From Bradyrhizobium nitroreducens (GTDB taxonomy: Bacteria > Pseudomonadota > Alphaproteobacteria > Rhizobiales > Xanthobacteraceae), in NCBI RefSeq assembly GCF_002776695.1, contig NZ_LFJC01000003.1, positions 4,698,896 to 4,762,895 on the forward strand: 64,000 nt of DNA, written 5' to 3'. Below are positions 12,082 to 21,392 of the stretch, piece after piece (the stretch's first letter is position 1; each line of letters opens with the position of its first letter). The notes beneath the pieces were generated by a model, which saw only the letters and a list, made by a program, of their open reading frames with translations, was not told the DNA's origin and did no database searches. The translations under genes and the position numbers were made by a program.

Positions 12082-12443
12082 CTGCGCTTCACCGACGGCG
12101 CGGGCAGCTGCTCGTGGCGGCGCTGGAAGCGCTGCCAGTGCAGCACGGCGCCGATCACCAGGGCCGGCAGGAAGCCGAGCACGATCAGGAAATGCGGCAG
12201 CTGCGTCGGTGAGACGAAGGCGATGGCGATGTCCGAGATCAGCCACAGCGCCGCGAAGATCACCGCGAAGTCGGTGCGCGGGCAGCGCAGGTAATAGAAC
12301 ACGGCGGTGATGACGATCGCGGGGCCGATTGCCACCGCGATCATGATCGCGGTCAGCTCCTTCGGCGTCAACGCGTCGAGCATCATCGAGGCCAGCAGCC
12401 ACAGCGCGGCGAACATGGCAACGATGTCGAGCGGATGCCGCAA
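12078..12443 (-). CDS. Small membrane protein with an internal duplication
   Basis: Unrecognised 121-residue protein with four predicted membrane helices. The two halves repeat each other: [20 protein letters not shown] then PAIVI, and later [20 protein letters not shown] then PALVI. Each unit is a helical hairpin of about 45 residues, followed by a basic tail ([11 protein letters not shown]). The start codon is TTG with GAGAGG seven bases upstream. Its last codons overlap the poxB stop (sequence TTAG at 12078-12081), so the two genes are convergent and share bases. Confidence 0.7.
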   Translation of the reverse strand: MRHPLDIVAMFAALWLLASMMLDALTPKELTAIMIAVAIGPAIVITAVFYYLRCPRTDFAVIFAALWLISDIAIAFVSPTQLPHFLIVLGFLPALVIGAVLHWQRFQRRHEQLPAPSVKRS

Positions 12444-12510
12444 TCCAATACCTCTCGCGGAGACGTACTATCGTTGTGGCCGGAGCCGCGGCCGTCAAGT
12501 CAAAATGCGC

Positions 12511-13419
12511 TCATTCCTCGTCATGTCCCGGCGTCGGGCGCAGCATGAAATGACCGAAAGCGGTGGCGATCGGCTTGTCCGCATCGTCCTGCCAGGCGCG
12601 CGCCTCGAAGGCGACGATGCGGCGGCCCTGCTTCACGATCGAGACGTCGGCGAACGTGTCGAGCGCGCGGCCGGAGCGCAAATAGTTGACGGTGAGCCCA
12701 ATCGGCTTGGGCGGCGCGGCCGTGGCGAGCTCGCGCCCGACGCCGATGACGGCGGTGGTTTCGAGGAAGGCCCCGGTCATGCCGCCATGGATCGCGGGCA
12801 GGATCGGATTGCCGATGATCTTTGGTGAGAACGGCATCGTCAGCGTGCCATCGTCGTTGACGCGGATGCCGAGCCAGCGCGCAAAGGGGCTGCGTGCGAA
12901 CGGCCCAGCGGGATCCTCCGGCGCCTCCAGCGCCGGTATATCCAGCGCACTCATCCGGCGATCGGCGAGCATGTTGGTGCGGTTGGCGCCGACCATGAAG
13001 CAGGCGGTCGCGGTCGCCACCGGATCGTCCTCGGATTCCTGATAGGCGGTGGAGCGCACGAAAGCGATCGAGCGCGTGGTGCGGTAGCAGACCGAATGCG
13101 CCTTGATGTCGAGGCCGGGCGTCGCCGGCTTCTGGTAGTCGATGCGCAGGTCGAGCGTCGCGATCGCGCGGGTGCCGTCGAGCGCAAGCTGCACGGCCAT
13201 GCCGCAGCTCTCGTCCAGCATCGCGGTGACGACGCCGCCATGCAGCACGCCGGTCTCGGTGTCGCCGACGAAGACGGGACGATAGGGCAGGCTGGACCAG
13301 GCTTCGCTGGGCGCGAAGCGGTCGAGCTGGAGCCCGCTGATGTGGCCGTAGTCGGAGCGGCGGCCCTTGATCGCCTCCGCGAGTTCCTCGAAGGCAAGCG
13401 TGGTTGGTGTGGTGCTCAT
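12511..13419 (-). CDS. Double-hotdog PaaI-type acyl-CoA thioesterase
   Basis: 302 residues made of two tandem hotdog domains. Each half carries the helix motif of PaaI-type thioesterases: GVLHGGVVTAMLDESCG in the first and PAIHGGMTGAFLETTA in the second, each followed by the strand pattern (TLDLRIDYQKPA; GLTVNYLRSG). The protein probably hydrolyses an acyl-CoA in the cytoplasm; the two half-sites differ at the catalytic acidic position (Asp in the first, Glu in the second). It stands alone on the minus strand. Confidence 0.85.
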   Translation of the reverse strand: MSTTPTTLAFEELAEAIKGRRSDYGHISGLQLDRFAPSEAWSSLPYRPVFVGDTETGVLHGGVVTAMLDESCGMAVQLALDGTRAIATLDLRIDYQKPATPGLDIKAHSVCYRTTRSIAFVRSTAYQESEDDPVATATACFMVGANRTNMLADRRMSALDIPALEAPEDPAGPFARSPFARWLGIRVNDDGTLTMPFSPKIIGNPILPAIHGGMTGAFLETTAVIGVGRELATAAPPKPIGLTVNYLRSGRALDTFADVSIVKQGRRIVAFEARAWQDDADKPIATAFGHFMLRPTPGHDEE

Positions 13420-13553
13420 GGGGAGGTTCTAGACCAGTCGGGCGCCGCGCAAAACCCCGGATAGGTCCCGCGCGGGCCGGTTTGGCCTCGACAGGGCGGA
13501 CCGAAGCGCCGATGGTGGGCGCTTCGTTCGTCGACGAACTGCAAGGAGCGCCC

Positions 13554-13874
13554 ATGGCCGACCCCGAAACGCCCGCCGCCAATCAGGGGCCCGTCATCAT
13601 TTCGAGCTCCAGCTCGGAGCGGGCGCCGATCATCTATTTCGACGGCGCGTCGTGCTTCGGCCATCACAACGGCGCGATCCAGATCGAGCTCGCCGCCAAC
13701 CTGTTGATGCCGGTCGGTGCCGCCGTCAGGGTCGACGTGGTCCAGACCGCGCATCTGCGCTGCAGCGTCGCCGCCGCGCTGGCATTGCGCGAAGCCCTCG
13801 ACAAGGCGCTGGCGATGTACCAGCAGGGCCAGCAGCAACCGCCGGCGGAGGACATCCCGGCAGTGAAGAACTGA
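13554..13874 (+). CDS. Conserved hypothetical protein
   Basis: 106-residue soluble protein of unknown function. After a disordered Ser-rich start (PVIISSSSSERAP) there is a compact alpha/beta stretch IYFDGASCFGHHNGAIQIEL then VDVVQTAHLRCSVAAALALREALDKAL. The pattern, a short beta region followed by one amphipathic helix, is faintly like the DUF3467 fold, but I would not assign it. ATG 13554 is chosen over earlier in-frame starts because AAGGAG lies seven bases upstream. Confidence 0.6.
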   Translation: MADPETPAANQGPVIISSSSSERAPIIYFDGASCFGHHNGAIQIELAANLLMPVGAAVRVDVVQTAHLRCSVAAALALREALDKALAMYQQGQQQPPAEDIPAVKN

Positions 13875-14048
13875 GATCTCGCTTTTGGGAGATCGTGTTC
13901 GGCCCTCATGGTTCGAGACTTCCGCGAACCCGTCATCGGGCCACGGCACGCGACGGGACATCGAGAGCGTGCAGCATGGCAAGGCCACTACCGTTGCCTC
14001 CCGGCCTGCGCTAGTCTCGCGGCAAGACACGCGGACTGGAGAATTCTC

Positions 14049-14591
14049 ATGGCGGATGCGGAAGGCAGATCTGTCGCGCCAGCCTGGCTCACGTCTCCCT
14101 TGGTGCTGGCCGTGGTCGGCCTGATCGGAACGGGTACCGGCGCCGTCCTGCAAGGTTTCTGGAATACCAGGCTCGAGCGCGAGAAGTTCGAGTTTTCCCT
14201 GATCGCGAAGGCGTTGACAGCCCCCACCAAGGACGAGGCCGCACAAAATCTCAAATTCCTGGTCGAGGCAGGGCTGATCAACCAGTTCAACTCGGAGAAG
14301 ATCGCCAAGCTGGCGGCCAATCCGAAAACGCTCCCCAGCTTCCTCGGCGTGCCCGGGTTTGTACCGGTGCGGCAGGGCAAGACGATCTTGTCACGTATCG
14401 GCACCTATCAAGGTGCGATCGACGACGAGGCGAACGAAGCCTATTTCAAAGCGATCGTCGACTTTCAAACCGCGCAGAACCTGACGCCCGACGGAATGAT
14501 CGGGGCCCAGACATACGACCGGATGAAGAGCGAATACACGAAGGCGACCGGCACCTGGCCGCCGACCGAGAGTCCCAAGCCGAAGCCCTGA
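14049..14591 (+). CDS. Membrane-anchored protein with peptidoglycan-binding-like domain
   Basis: 180 residues. One membrane helix near the N-terminus (about residues 13-35, SPLVLAVVGLIGTGTGAVLQ) is followed by a helical region (FSLIAKALTAPTKDEAAQNL) and, at about 125-165, a segment resembling the PG_binding_1 repeat (AIVDFQTAQNLTPDGMIGAQT). It may tether to or sense the cell wall; the role is inferred from the domain only. ATG 14049 is chosen because the membrane helix then sits at the usual distance; the 174-bp gap before it shows no other gene. Confidence 0.6.
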   Translation: MADAEGRSVAPAWLTSPLVLAVVGLIGTGTGAVLQGFWNTRLEREKFEFSLIAKALTAPTKDEAAQNLKFLVEAGLINQFNSEKIAKLAANPKTLPSFLGVPGFVPVRQGKTILSRIGTYQGAIDDEANEAYFKAIVDFQTAQNLTPDGMIGAQTYDRMKSEYTKATGTWPPTESPKPKP

Positions 14592-14603
14592 TCGGGCCTC
14601 CGC

Positions 14604-16079
14604 TCACCCGTTCATCACATGCACCTTCGGCTTCTTGCCGCCGTTCCACTTGCCGTCGAGCGCGCGCTCGATCTGGGCGGCGAGTTGCAGCAAGAGGCCG
14701 TCATTGGCCTGCTTGGCGATGGCCTGGATGCCGAGCGGCAGGCCGTGGTCCTGGCTCGCCATCGGCATCGAGATTGCGGGCATGCCGCAGAGATTGGCGA
14801 GCGGGGTGAAGGCGAAGAAGCGCCAGAGATTGCCGAACCAGTCGAGCACATCGGGATTGTCGGAGATGGTGAGATATTCCCTGGTGCCGACCTTGGGCGT
14901 CGGCAGCGCGGTGATCGGCGTCAGGATCACGTCCCACTGCTCGAAGAAGGCGCCGAAGCCACGCGAGGTGGTGTTGAACACGCCCTGCATCTTCGCGCGC
15001 TCGGCGAATGTCGTGTGCCGGCCGGCTTCCCAGATCCGGATGTTCATCGGCTCGATCAGGTCTTCGGGCGGCTTTTCCAGCCCGCGCGCGGCGAGCATGT
15101 TGGAGATCACCACTGCGAAGTTCGAGATGTAGCACATCGTCTGTGCCTCGAACGCGGCGCGGAAATCCAGCTCCGGCAGCGCGTAGTCGACATGATGGCC
15201 GAGGCCTTCGAGGAAGCGGCCGGTCTTCTCCAGCTCGGCTGCGAGTTCAGGCGTCGCGGTGTAGTCGCCCCAGGTGTGAGACAACGCGATGCGCAGCTTG
15301 CCCGGATCGCGCTTGATCATCTCCGAATAAGGCTGCGCCGTGGTCCAGAACGGCATGAACTCGCCGGGCGCAGGGCCGCGGGCGTGATCGACGAAGGCGG
15401 CGGTGTCGCGCACGCTGCGCGACTGGCAGCCCTGGATCGAGACGAGGCCGGTAAGGTCGGACATGTGGGGCGCGAGCGAGAACACGCCGCGCGAGACCTT
15501 CAATCCGATATTGCCGTTGACGCCGGCGGGAATGCGGATCGAGCCGCCGCCATCGGTGGCATGCGCGATCGGCACCACGCCGGCGGCGACCATCGCCGCG
15601 CTGCCCGCCGACGAGCCGCAGGTGGTGTAGTCGGTATTCCAGGGATTGCGGGTGACGTACACGGCGGGATTGTCGGCCGAAGAGCACACGCCGAATTCCG
15701 GCGTCGTGGTGCGTCCGATCAGGTTGAGCCCCGCCTGGCGGAATTTACCGGTGAGGAAGGTATCGGCCGCGGCGCGGTTGCCGCGCATCAAGAGCGAGCC
15801 CATCTCCTGCAGCCGGCCTTTCATGGTCGGCCCGAGATCCTTCATCAGGAACGGCAGGCCGGCGAAGGGACCTGCGAGATTGGCGCCGTCCTTGGCGGGA
15901 TCGGCGATCACGTCCTCGAACAGCTCGACCACGCCCGACAGCGCCGGATTGACCTTGGCGACGCCGGCGGCGGCCTGCCGCGCCAGCTCCTTCGCCGTCA
16001 GCTCGCCCTTGCGGACCCGTCCCGCCAGCGCGACGCCATCGTGCTGCGCCCATTCCGTCCAGCTCATCGGCAAAGTCAT
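14604..16079 (-). CDS. Amidase signature family hydrolase
   Basis: 491-residue amidase of the Ser-cisSer-Lys class. The triad is readable: Lys80 in PFLMKDLGP, cis-Ser156 in the CGSSAGSAAM glycine/serine loop, and the nucleophile Ser180 in DGGGSIRIPAG. It hydrolyses an amide bond; the substrate is unknown. It lies 108 bp downstream of a ring-opening amidohydrolase on the same strand, a pairing reminiscent of the cyanuric acid hydrolase plus biuret/allophanate amidase module, so the product of ring opening is a reasonable guess. ATG 16079 has AAGGGA nine bases before it. Confidence 0.88.
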   Translation of the reverse strand: MTLPMSWTEWAQHDGVALAGRVRKGELTAKELARQAAAGVAKVNPALSGVVELFEDVIADPAKDGANLAGPFAGLPFLMKDLGPTMKGRLQEMGSLLMRGNRAAADTFLTGKFRQAGLNLIGRTTTPEFGVCSSADNPAVYVTRNPWNTDYTTCGSSAGSAAMVAAGVVPIAHATDGGGSIRIPAGVNGNIGLKVSRGVFSLAPHMSDLTGLVSIQGCQSRSVRDTAAFVDHARGPAPGEFMPFWTTAQPYSEMIKRDPGKLRIALSHTWGDYTATPELAAELEKTGRFLEGLGHHVDYALPELDFRAAFEAQTMCYISNFAVVISNMLAARGLEKPPEDLIEPMNIRIWEAGRHTTFAERAKMQGVFNTTSRGFGAFFEQWDVILTPITALPTPKVGTREYLTISDNPDVLDWFGNLWRFFAFTPLANLCGMPAISMPMASQDHGLPLGIQAIAKQANDGLLLQLAAQIERALDGKWNGGKKPKVHVMNG

Positions 16080-16187
16080 GAAGTCAAATCCCTTGAGGTG
16101 CGGCGTCAGCTTTTGAGCAAGGTCCCGCGTGAATCAACTGAGCCGGCACGAGGGGCAGGGTTGCGCCGGGCGGAGAGGTCGGCGTCA

Positions 16188-17294
16188 TTAGAACAGTCGC
16201 GCGATCGCCGCAACCGGGCCGCCGCCGGCCGGCCCCTGATGCTCGGCGCCGCCGGAGACATAGACCATTCCGGTGCCGGCAAGGCCCGCGATCAGGCCGC
16301 CGACCGCAGCGCGGGCATGACGTGTCGAGCTGATGTCGGTATCTTCCAGCATGGTGTGACGGAAGCCGCGCACGCTGCCATCGGGCGAAGCCTCGGCCTT
16401 GGCGAAGATGTTGACGAGCTCGCGGCCCGCTTTTGCCTGCGGCGCGACCTCGAGCCCGACGCTCTGCAATGCCGAGACCACCGCGGGCGCGTCGATCGCG
16501 TCGTTCATCACGGCATGCCCGATCTCGAACGCGCTGGCTGAAGTGTCCGAATTGCCGAGCACGATGACGACGTTATGCATCAGCTCGATTCCGGACGAGG
16601 TCGAGGCGACCTTCGAGAACAGATCATGGCGCCGCAGCACGTCCTCGTCGCGGATGTCGGATGTGACCTCGCCGAGCGCGACCGCAACCCCGAGCGCGGA
16701 GGCGCCGCGCGAATAGGCCATCGAGCTGTAAGAGCTGGTCGTCGCGGTCTTGTTGCCGCGCGCGGCCGCCGCCTCGACGCGCTCGCTGGTGAGCAGCGGG
16801 CACTTGATCTGCACGAAATGGACGTCGGCGGGATCGCTGATGCCGGCATCCGCCATCGCGGCCTTCACGGCCTTGGCGGTCTCGGCGATCTGCGCCGAGC
16901 GGCCAAGCTCTTCAGGTAGGAAATCCCGGGTCTGCGCCATGCCGATGCTCAGGCGCTTGCCTGAGATGCCGGGCGGACTACGGATCTCCGCGCGGGTAAA
17001 CACCGTGATGTGCGGGCTGAGCACGCCCTCGGTGCCGCCCGACATCACGAACGCAATGCGCTGCTCGACCTCATGTGGCGTCAGGCCGAGCTTCGGCGCG
17101 AGGGCAGTGCACAGCGCCGCAACGGCATATTCCCGCGTGAAGTCGTTGACGCCGCCATTGCCCTCGGTCTTGCCGAGGATCGCCAGGATTGCGGCTGGAT
17201 CGATCGCGCCTGAAACGATCAGGCTGATGAGGCCGGAGACGTCGCCAGGGCCCTTGGTGGCGACCTTGAAGACGCCGACCGATGTTGATCGCAT
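16188..17294 (-). CDS. Ring-opening amidohydrolase (cyanuric acid hydrolase / barbiturase family)
   Basis: 368 residues, the normal size of the AtzD/TrzD/barbiturase family, a fold of three related domains each carrying a Ser-Lys pair, which opens cyclic amides (cyanuric acid to carboxybiuret, or barbiturate to ureidomalonate). Matching segments are MSGGTEGVLSPHITVFTR, TSSYSSMAYSRGASALGVAVALGE, VIVLGNSDTSA and the C-terminal GMVYVSGGAEHQGPAGGGPVAAI. Which ring it opens cannot be decided by eye. ATG 17294 gives the family length; the open frame extends further upstream without family similarity. Operon partner is probably the amidase. Confidence 0.88.
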   Translation of the reverse strand: MRSTSVGVFKVATKGPGDVSGLISLIVSGAIDPAAILAILGKTEGNGGVNDFTREYAVAALCTALAPKLGLTPHEVEQRIAFVMSGGTEGVLSPHITVFTRAEIRSPPGISGKRLSIGMAQTRDFLPEELGRSAQIAETAKAVKAAMADAGISDPADVHFVQIKCPLLTSERVEAAAARGNKTATTSSYSSMAYSRGASALGVAVALGEVTSDIRDEDVLRRHDLFSKVASTSSGIELMHNVVIVLGNSDTSASAFEIGHAVMNDAIDAPAVVSALQSVGLEVAPQAKAGRELVNIFAKAEASPDGSVRGFRHTMLEDTDISSTRHARAAVGGLIAGLAGTGMVYVSGGAEHQGPAGGGPVAAIARLF

Positions 17295-17378
17295 AAGAGA
17301 GTCCCCGTGGAAGGTTCGGTGGTCCGGCAGGGCTACCAGCCGTGGAAGCGGAGTGGATGTCAAGACGCAACAGTCTAG

Positions 17379-17484
17379 GTCATTCCGGCGCGCGCGAAGC
17401 GCGAGCCCGAAATCCATCGAGCAGCGCGCTATGCGGTCAAATGGATTCGGGGCTCGCGCCGAGTGGCGTGCCCCGGAATGACGG
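17379..17484. repeat. Dispersed palindromic repeat, family C
   Basis: The element starts GTCATTCCGGCGCGCGCGAA and ends with the near-inverse CCCCGGAATGAC, with inner inverted pieces (GCGAGCCCGAAATCCAT against ATGGATTCGGGGCTCGC). It is non-coding and lies just upstream of the ring-opening amidohydrolase start. Only one copy was seen in the window; its form is that of the family repeats found between Bradyrhizobium genes. Confidence 0.65.
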
Positions 17485-18106
17485 CAAAGACGATGGTCGC
17501 CGACGTCCCTGTTTCGCGGGCCTGTCAATCGCGCCCACCAAAAATATTCCACTTTACCGAAATTCGGTTTCGGCGTATGTGTTGCCCATCCTGATCCGGC
17601 GAAAGGGGCGGTCGTACGTCGCAACGAGCCGCGGATCGGGGAGCGGTGGACGCTATCAGCGTCGTGCACGGGAGGCGGGAGCAGGGCGGGATGAACCCCG
17701 TGAGCTCAAGGCTTCGTGCGGACGAACGGCGCTGAAGCGTACGGCCAAATCGCGTGGTCCTGGCTGTCGTTGCTACAGCCAAGCCCTGCGGAGGTGCGCC
17801 GAGCCCGACCGGGCAAAGCGCGCCGTCAATTCGCGGGGTGACGGAGGCAAGCAGGAACTCGTCTCCGGGGAGAGCGCGCCATACGCCGTCAAACATCGCG
17901 CAGGGAAGGCCGGATGTTGCGGCTGCCCTGTGTCTCCCTCGTGCATTGCGTGTGCAATGTTTTCGCACGGGGGTCTTGCGGGTGCCAGCCGGCGCCCGGC
18001 CTTCCCTGCGCCCTTTCTGTTAGAGGGCGCGAAGAGGAGAGCAAAACTCGGGCGGAAGCGCCGCGAGAAGGTGAAGGCATATCTGCGAGTCACAACCTCC
18101 GACTTC
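17485..18106. other. Long intergenic stretch without a credible gene
   Basis: Together with the flanking repeats this makes a 1,157-bp gap. Open frames exist on both strands but have no ribosome site, no family features and the residue mix of translated repeat DNA. The part from about 17,750 to 18,060 (GCCATACGCCGTCAAACATC through CGCCCTTTCTG) resembles a repeat type often mis-annotated as small proteins in this genus. An inverted pair GCAGGGAAGGCCGG / CCGGCCTTCCCTGC near 17,900 and 17,996 supports a repeat origin. Confidence 0.55.
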
Positions 18107-18199
18107 GTAGGATGGACAAAGCGCAGCGTGCCCACGCACCTGTTGCTCATGGAGGGAGATCGTGGGCACGGCGCAAGCGCGCCTCGCCCACCCTCCGGC
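18107..18199. repeat. Dispersed palindromic repeat, family A copy 2
   Basis: GTAGGATGGACAAAGCG at the left and CGCCCACCCTCCGGC at the right match the ends of the copy at 6634-6723, and the middle shares CGTGCCCACGC and GATCGTGGGCRCGGCGCAA. The two copies are clearly homologous though diverged. Confidence 0.75.
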
Positions 18200-18451
18200 A
18201 CCGTGTCCGCCGCAAACATTCGGTCATTGCGCGTTTGACGCGGGCGATCCAGCCATCCGGGACATCGTGGTAGCATCATGTCGACGGCGATCATTCCATC
18301 AAGCCCGACAAACGGGCGGGCGTGCAAACGGCACCGGCGGGCATGACGTCTGCGCAGGCTGCGAGAAGCCTTTCGATCTTGCGCGCCCTCTCGGCCTGTC
18401 CTACGCAGTCTCCGAATATAGACGCATCGCCAGATCCCTGAGGGAGCCGAC

Positions 18452-20113
18452 ATGACCATCCGCAACACCCGCACCGGGGGCCAGATCCTGATCGATCAGC
18501 TCGTCGCCCAAGGCGTCGAGCGCGTCACCTGCGTGCCGGGCGAGAGCTATCTGGCGGCGCTCGATGCGCTGCATGACAGCCCGATCGACGTCGTGATCTG
18601 CCGTGCCGAAGGCGGTGCTGCCATGATGGCGGAAGCCTATGGCAAGCTCACGGGACGGCCCGGTGTCTGCTTCGTCACCCGCGGCCCCGGCGCCACCAAT
18701 GCCAGCCATGGCGTCCACATCGCGATGCAGGATTCGACGCCGATGATCCTGTTCGTCGGCCAGGTCGACACCGGCATGCGCGAGCGCGAGGCGTTCCAGG
18801 AGCTCGACTACAAGGCTGTGTTCGGCTCCATGGCGAAATGGGCGGTCGAGATCGATCGTCCCGACCGCATCCCTGAGCTGGTGGCGCGCGCCTTCCGCGT
18901 CGCCATGCAGGGCCGTCCCGGTCCCGTCGTGATCGCGCTGCCGGAGAACATGCTGACCGAGACCGCCGCCGTTGCCGACGCTATGCGCATCGAGCCGGCG
19001 GTGAGCTGGCCCGCGCCTTCCGATATCGAGAAGCTCGGCACCATGCTCGCGGGCGCCAAGGCGCCGCTCGTCATCCTCGGCGGCTCGCGCTGGACCGATG
19101 AGGCGACCAAGAGCATCGCGCGCTTTGCCGAGCGCTTCGACCTGCCGGTCGCGACGTCGTTCCGCCGGGCCTCGCTGATCGACGCCGACCATTCGCACTA
19201 TGCCGGCGATCTCGGCATCGGGCCGAGCCCGGGCCTGAAGGCGCGCATCGACAATGCCGATGTCATCCTGCTGATCGGCGGCCGCATGTCGGAGATGCCG
19301 TCCTCGTCCTATACGCTGCTCGACATCCCCAATCCGAAGCAGAAGCTCGTTCACGTTCACCCCGGCTCCGAAGAGCTCGGCCGCATCTATCAGCCCGATC
19401 TGGCGATCCAGGCGACGCCCGCCGCGTTCGCCGCCGCCGTCGAGACGTTGAAGCCTTCCGGCGCCGTTGCCTGGAAGGGTGAGGCCGCCAAGGCCCATGC
19501 CGATTATCTCGCCTGGACCGACAAGGCGCGCGAGCTGCCGGGCACGTTCCAGTACGGCCAGGTCATGACCTGGCTGCGCGACCGGCTGCCGAAGGACGCG
19601 ATCGTCTGCAACGGTGCCGGCAATTATGCCGGCTGGATCCATCGCCATCACCGCTTCCACAGTTTCGCGGCGCAGCTCGCGCCGACCTCGGGCTCAATGG
19701 GTTACGGCGTGCCTGCGGGCGTGCTGGCCAAGCGGCAATATCCGGATCGCGTCGTCGTCGCCTTCGCCGGCGACGGCTGCTTCCTGATGAACGGCCAGGA
19801 GTTCGCGACCGCCGTGCAATACGACGCGCCGCTGGTCGTCATCGTCGTCGACAATTCGCAATACGGCACCATCCGCATGCATCAGGAGCGTGATTATCCC
19901 GGCCGCGTCGTCGGCACCCAGCTCAAGAACCCGGACTTTGCGATGTACGCCAAGGCGTTCGGCGGTCATGGCGAGCGCGTCGAACGCACCGAAGAGTTCG
20001 CACCCGCTTTCGAGCGCGCGCTGGCCTCGGGCAAGCCGGCGATCCTCCATTGCATCATCGACCCGCGCGCGATCTCTGTCGGCAAGGATTTCACGCCCGC
20101 GGTGAAGGCGTAG
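18452..20113 (+). CDS. Acetolactate synthase-like thiamine pyrophosphate enzyme
   Basis: 553-residue TPP enzyme of the acetohydroxyacid-synthase superfamily. The activating glutamate is in VICRAEGGAAMMAEAYGK, the loop GPGATNASHGVHIAMQDSTP follows, and the Mg-TPP motif is GDGCFLMNGQEFATAV...VVDNSQYGTIR. No regulatory small subunit follows, and the neighbours are catabolic, so a biosynthetic role in branched amino acids is unlikely; related enzymes decarboxylate or carboligate 2-oxoacids. It starts a four-gene operon with a 4-bp gap to the next gene. AGGGAGCC precedes the start. Confidence 0.85.
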   Translation: MTIRNTRTGGQILIDQLVAQGVERVTCVPGESYLAALDALHDSPIDVVICRAEGGAAMMAEAYGKLTGRPGVCFVTRGPGATNASHGVHIAMQDSTPMILFVGQVDTGMREREAFQELDYKAVFGSMAKWAVEIDRPDRIPELVARAFRVAMQGRPGPVVIALPENMLTETAAVADAMRIEPAVSWPAPSDIEKLGTMLAGAKAPLVILGGSRWTDEATKSIARFAERFDLPVATSFRRASLIDADHSHYAGDLGIGPSPGLKARIDNADVILLIGGRMSEMPSSSYTLLDIPNPKQKLVHVHPGSEELGRIYQPDLAIQATPAAFAAAVETLKPSGAVAWKGEAAKAHADYLAWTDKARELPGTFQYGQVMTWLRDRLPKDAIVCNGAGNYAGWIHRHHRFHSFAAQLAPTSGSMGYGVPAGVLAKRQYPDRVVVAFAGDGCFLMNGQEFATAVQYDAPLVVIVVDNSQYGTIRMHQERDYPGRVVGTQLKNPDFAMYAKAFGGHGERVERTEEFAPAFERALASGKPAILHCIIDPRAISVGKDFTPAVKA

Positions 20114-20117
20114 GGCG

Positions 20118-21383
20118 ATGGCGACCGGCCGCCACGTTGCGATCATCGGAGCCGGCGCGGTCGGGGTCATCAGCGCCATCGAGGCGCTGCGCGAGGGTCA
20201 TCGCGTCACGCTGATCGATCCCGGCGAGCCCGGCGGCGAACAGGCGGCGAGCTACGGCAATGCCGGCTGGCTCTCCTCGCATTCGGTGATTCCTCCGGCC
20301 GAGCCGGGCATCTGGAAGAAGGTGCCGGGTTATCTGATGGACCCGCTCGGTCCGCTCGCGATCCGCTGGTCTTATCTGCCGAAGGCGCTGCCCTGGCTGA
20401 TCAGGTACCTGCTCTCGGGCTGGACCCCCGCGCGCGTCGAGAAGACAGCGTTTGCGCTGCGCGATCTCCTGAAGGACGCGCCGCTGCTGCATCGGAAGCT
20501 CGCGGAAGAGGCTGGCGTCCCCGAATTGATCGAGCGCAACGGTGTGATGCACGTGTTTCCCTCGCGCGGCAATTTCGACAACGATCTCGGCTGGCGCCTG
20601 CGCAAGAAGGTCGGCGTCGAATGGCTGGAGCTCAACGCCGACGAGATGCGCCAGCGTGAGCCGGACCTGCATCCGCGCTACACCTTTGGCGTCGTGGTGG
20701 AGGAGGCCGGGCGCTGTCGCGATCCCGGCGCCTATGTCGCGGCGCTCGCCAATCATGCCATTGCCAGTGGCGTCACACATGTGCGGGCCAAGGCGACCGG
20801 CTTGAGGCTGAGCGGCGACAAGCTCGTCGCCGTCGTCACCGAGACCGGCGAGATCGCCTGCGATGCCGCCGTGGTTGCCGCCGGTGCCCGCTCGAAGCAG
20901 CTCACGGCATCGGTCGGCGATCCCCTGCCGCTGGAGACCGAGCGCGGCTATCACGTCATGATCGAGAATCCGGAAGTCGGCCCGCGCAGCTCGATGATGG
21001 CCTCCGACGCCAAGATGGTGGTGAACTGGACCAACAAGGGCCTGCGCGCGGCCGGCACGGTCGAGATCGCGGGTCTCGAGGCGGCACCGAACTGGAAACG
21101 CGCCGAGATCCTGCGTGACCATCTCATCGGCATGTTTCCGAAACTGCCGAAGGACATTCCCGCCTCGCGCATAAAAGCCTGGTTCGGGCATCGGCCGAGC
21201 ATGCCGGACGGACGTCCCTGCATCGGCTATGCGCGCGCCTCGCGCGATATCGTCTATGCTTTCGGCCACGGCCATGTCGGCCTGGTCGGCTCGGCCCGTA
21301 CCGGCCGGCTCGTCGCGCAGCTCCTCAGCGGCAAGCAGCCCGAGATTCCGCTTCTGCCCTTCGCGCCCGAACGTTTCCTCTGA
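20118..21383 (+). CDS. DadA-like FAD-dependent amino acid oxidoreductase
   Basis: 421 residues with an N-terminal dinucleotide fold (HVAIIGAGAVGVISAIEALREGHRVTLID) and the DAO-family body (GNAGWLSSHSVIPPAEPG; AYVAALANHAIASGVTHVRA; the C-terminal GHGHVGLVGSARTGRLVAQL). This is the layout of D-amino-acid dehydrogenase and sarcosine-type oxidases that oxidise amines to imines. Membership of an operon with a racemase makes a D- or cyclic amino acid a sensible substrate class, by inference. Four bases separate it from the preceding stop. Confidence 0.85.
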   Translation: MATGRHVAIIGAGAVGVISAIEALREGHRVTLIDPGEPGGEQAASYGNAGWLSSHSVIPPAEPGIWKKVPGYLMDPLGPLAIRWSYLPKALPWLIRYLLSGWTPARVEKTAFALRDLLKDAPLLHRKLAEEAGVPELIERNGVMHVFPSRGNFDNDLGWRLRKKVGVEWLELNADEMRQREPDLHPRYTFGVVVEEAGRCRDPGAYVAALANHAIASGVTHVRAKATGLRLSGDKLVAVVTETGEIACDAAVVAAGARSKQLTASVGDPLPLETERGYHVMIENPEVGPRSSMMASDAKMVVNWTNKGLRAAGTVEIAGLEAAPNWKRAEILRDHLIGMFPKLPKDIPASRIKAWFGHRPSMPDGRPCIGYARASRDIVYAFGHGHVGLVGSARTGRLVAQLLSGKQPEIPLLPFAPERFL

Positions 21384-21392
21384 GATCGCAGC

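Noticed and set aside
13554-13874. Assignment to DUF3467
   Set aside because: Only a loose similarity in strand-helix layout; no motif strong enough.
17342-18238. 298-residue plus-strand open frame in the gap
   Set aside because: Its sequence is that of translated dispersed repeats and it has no ribosome site.
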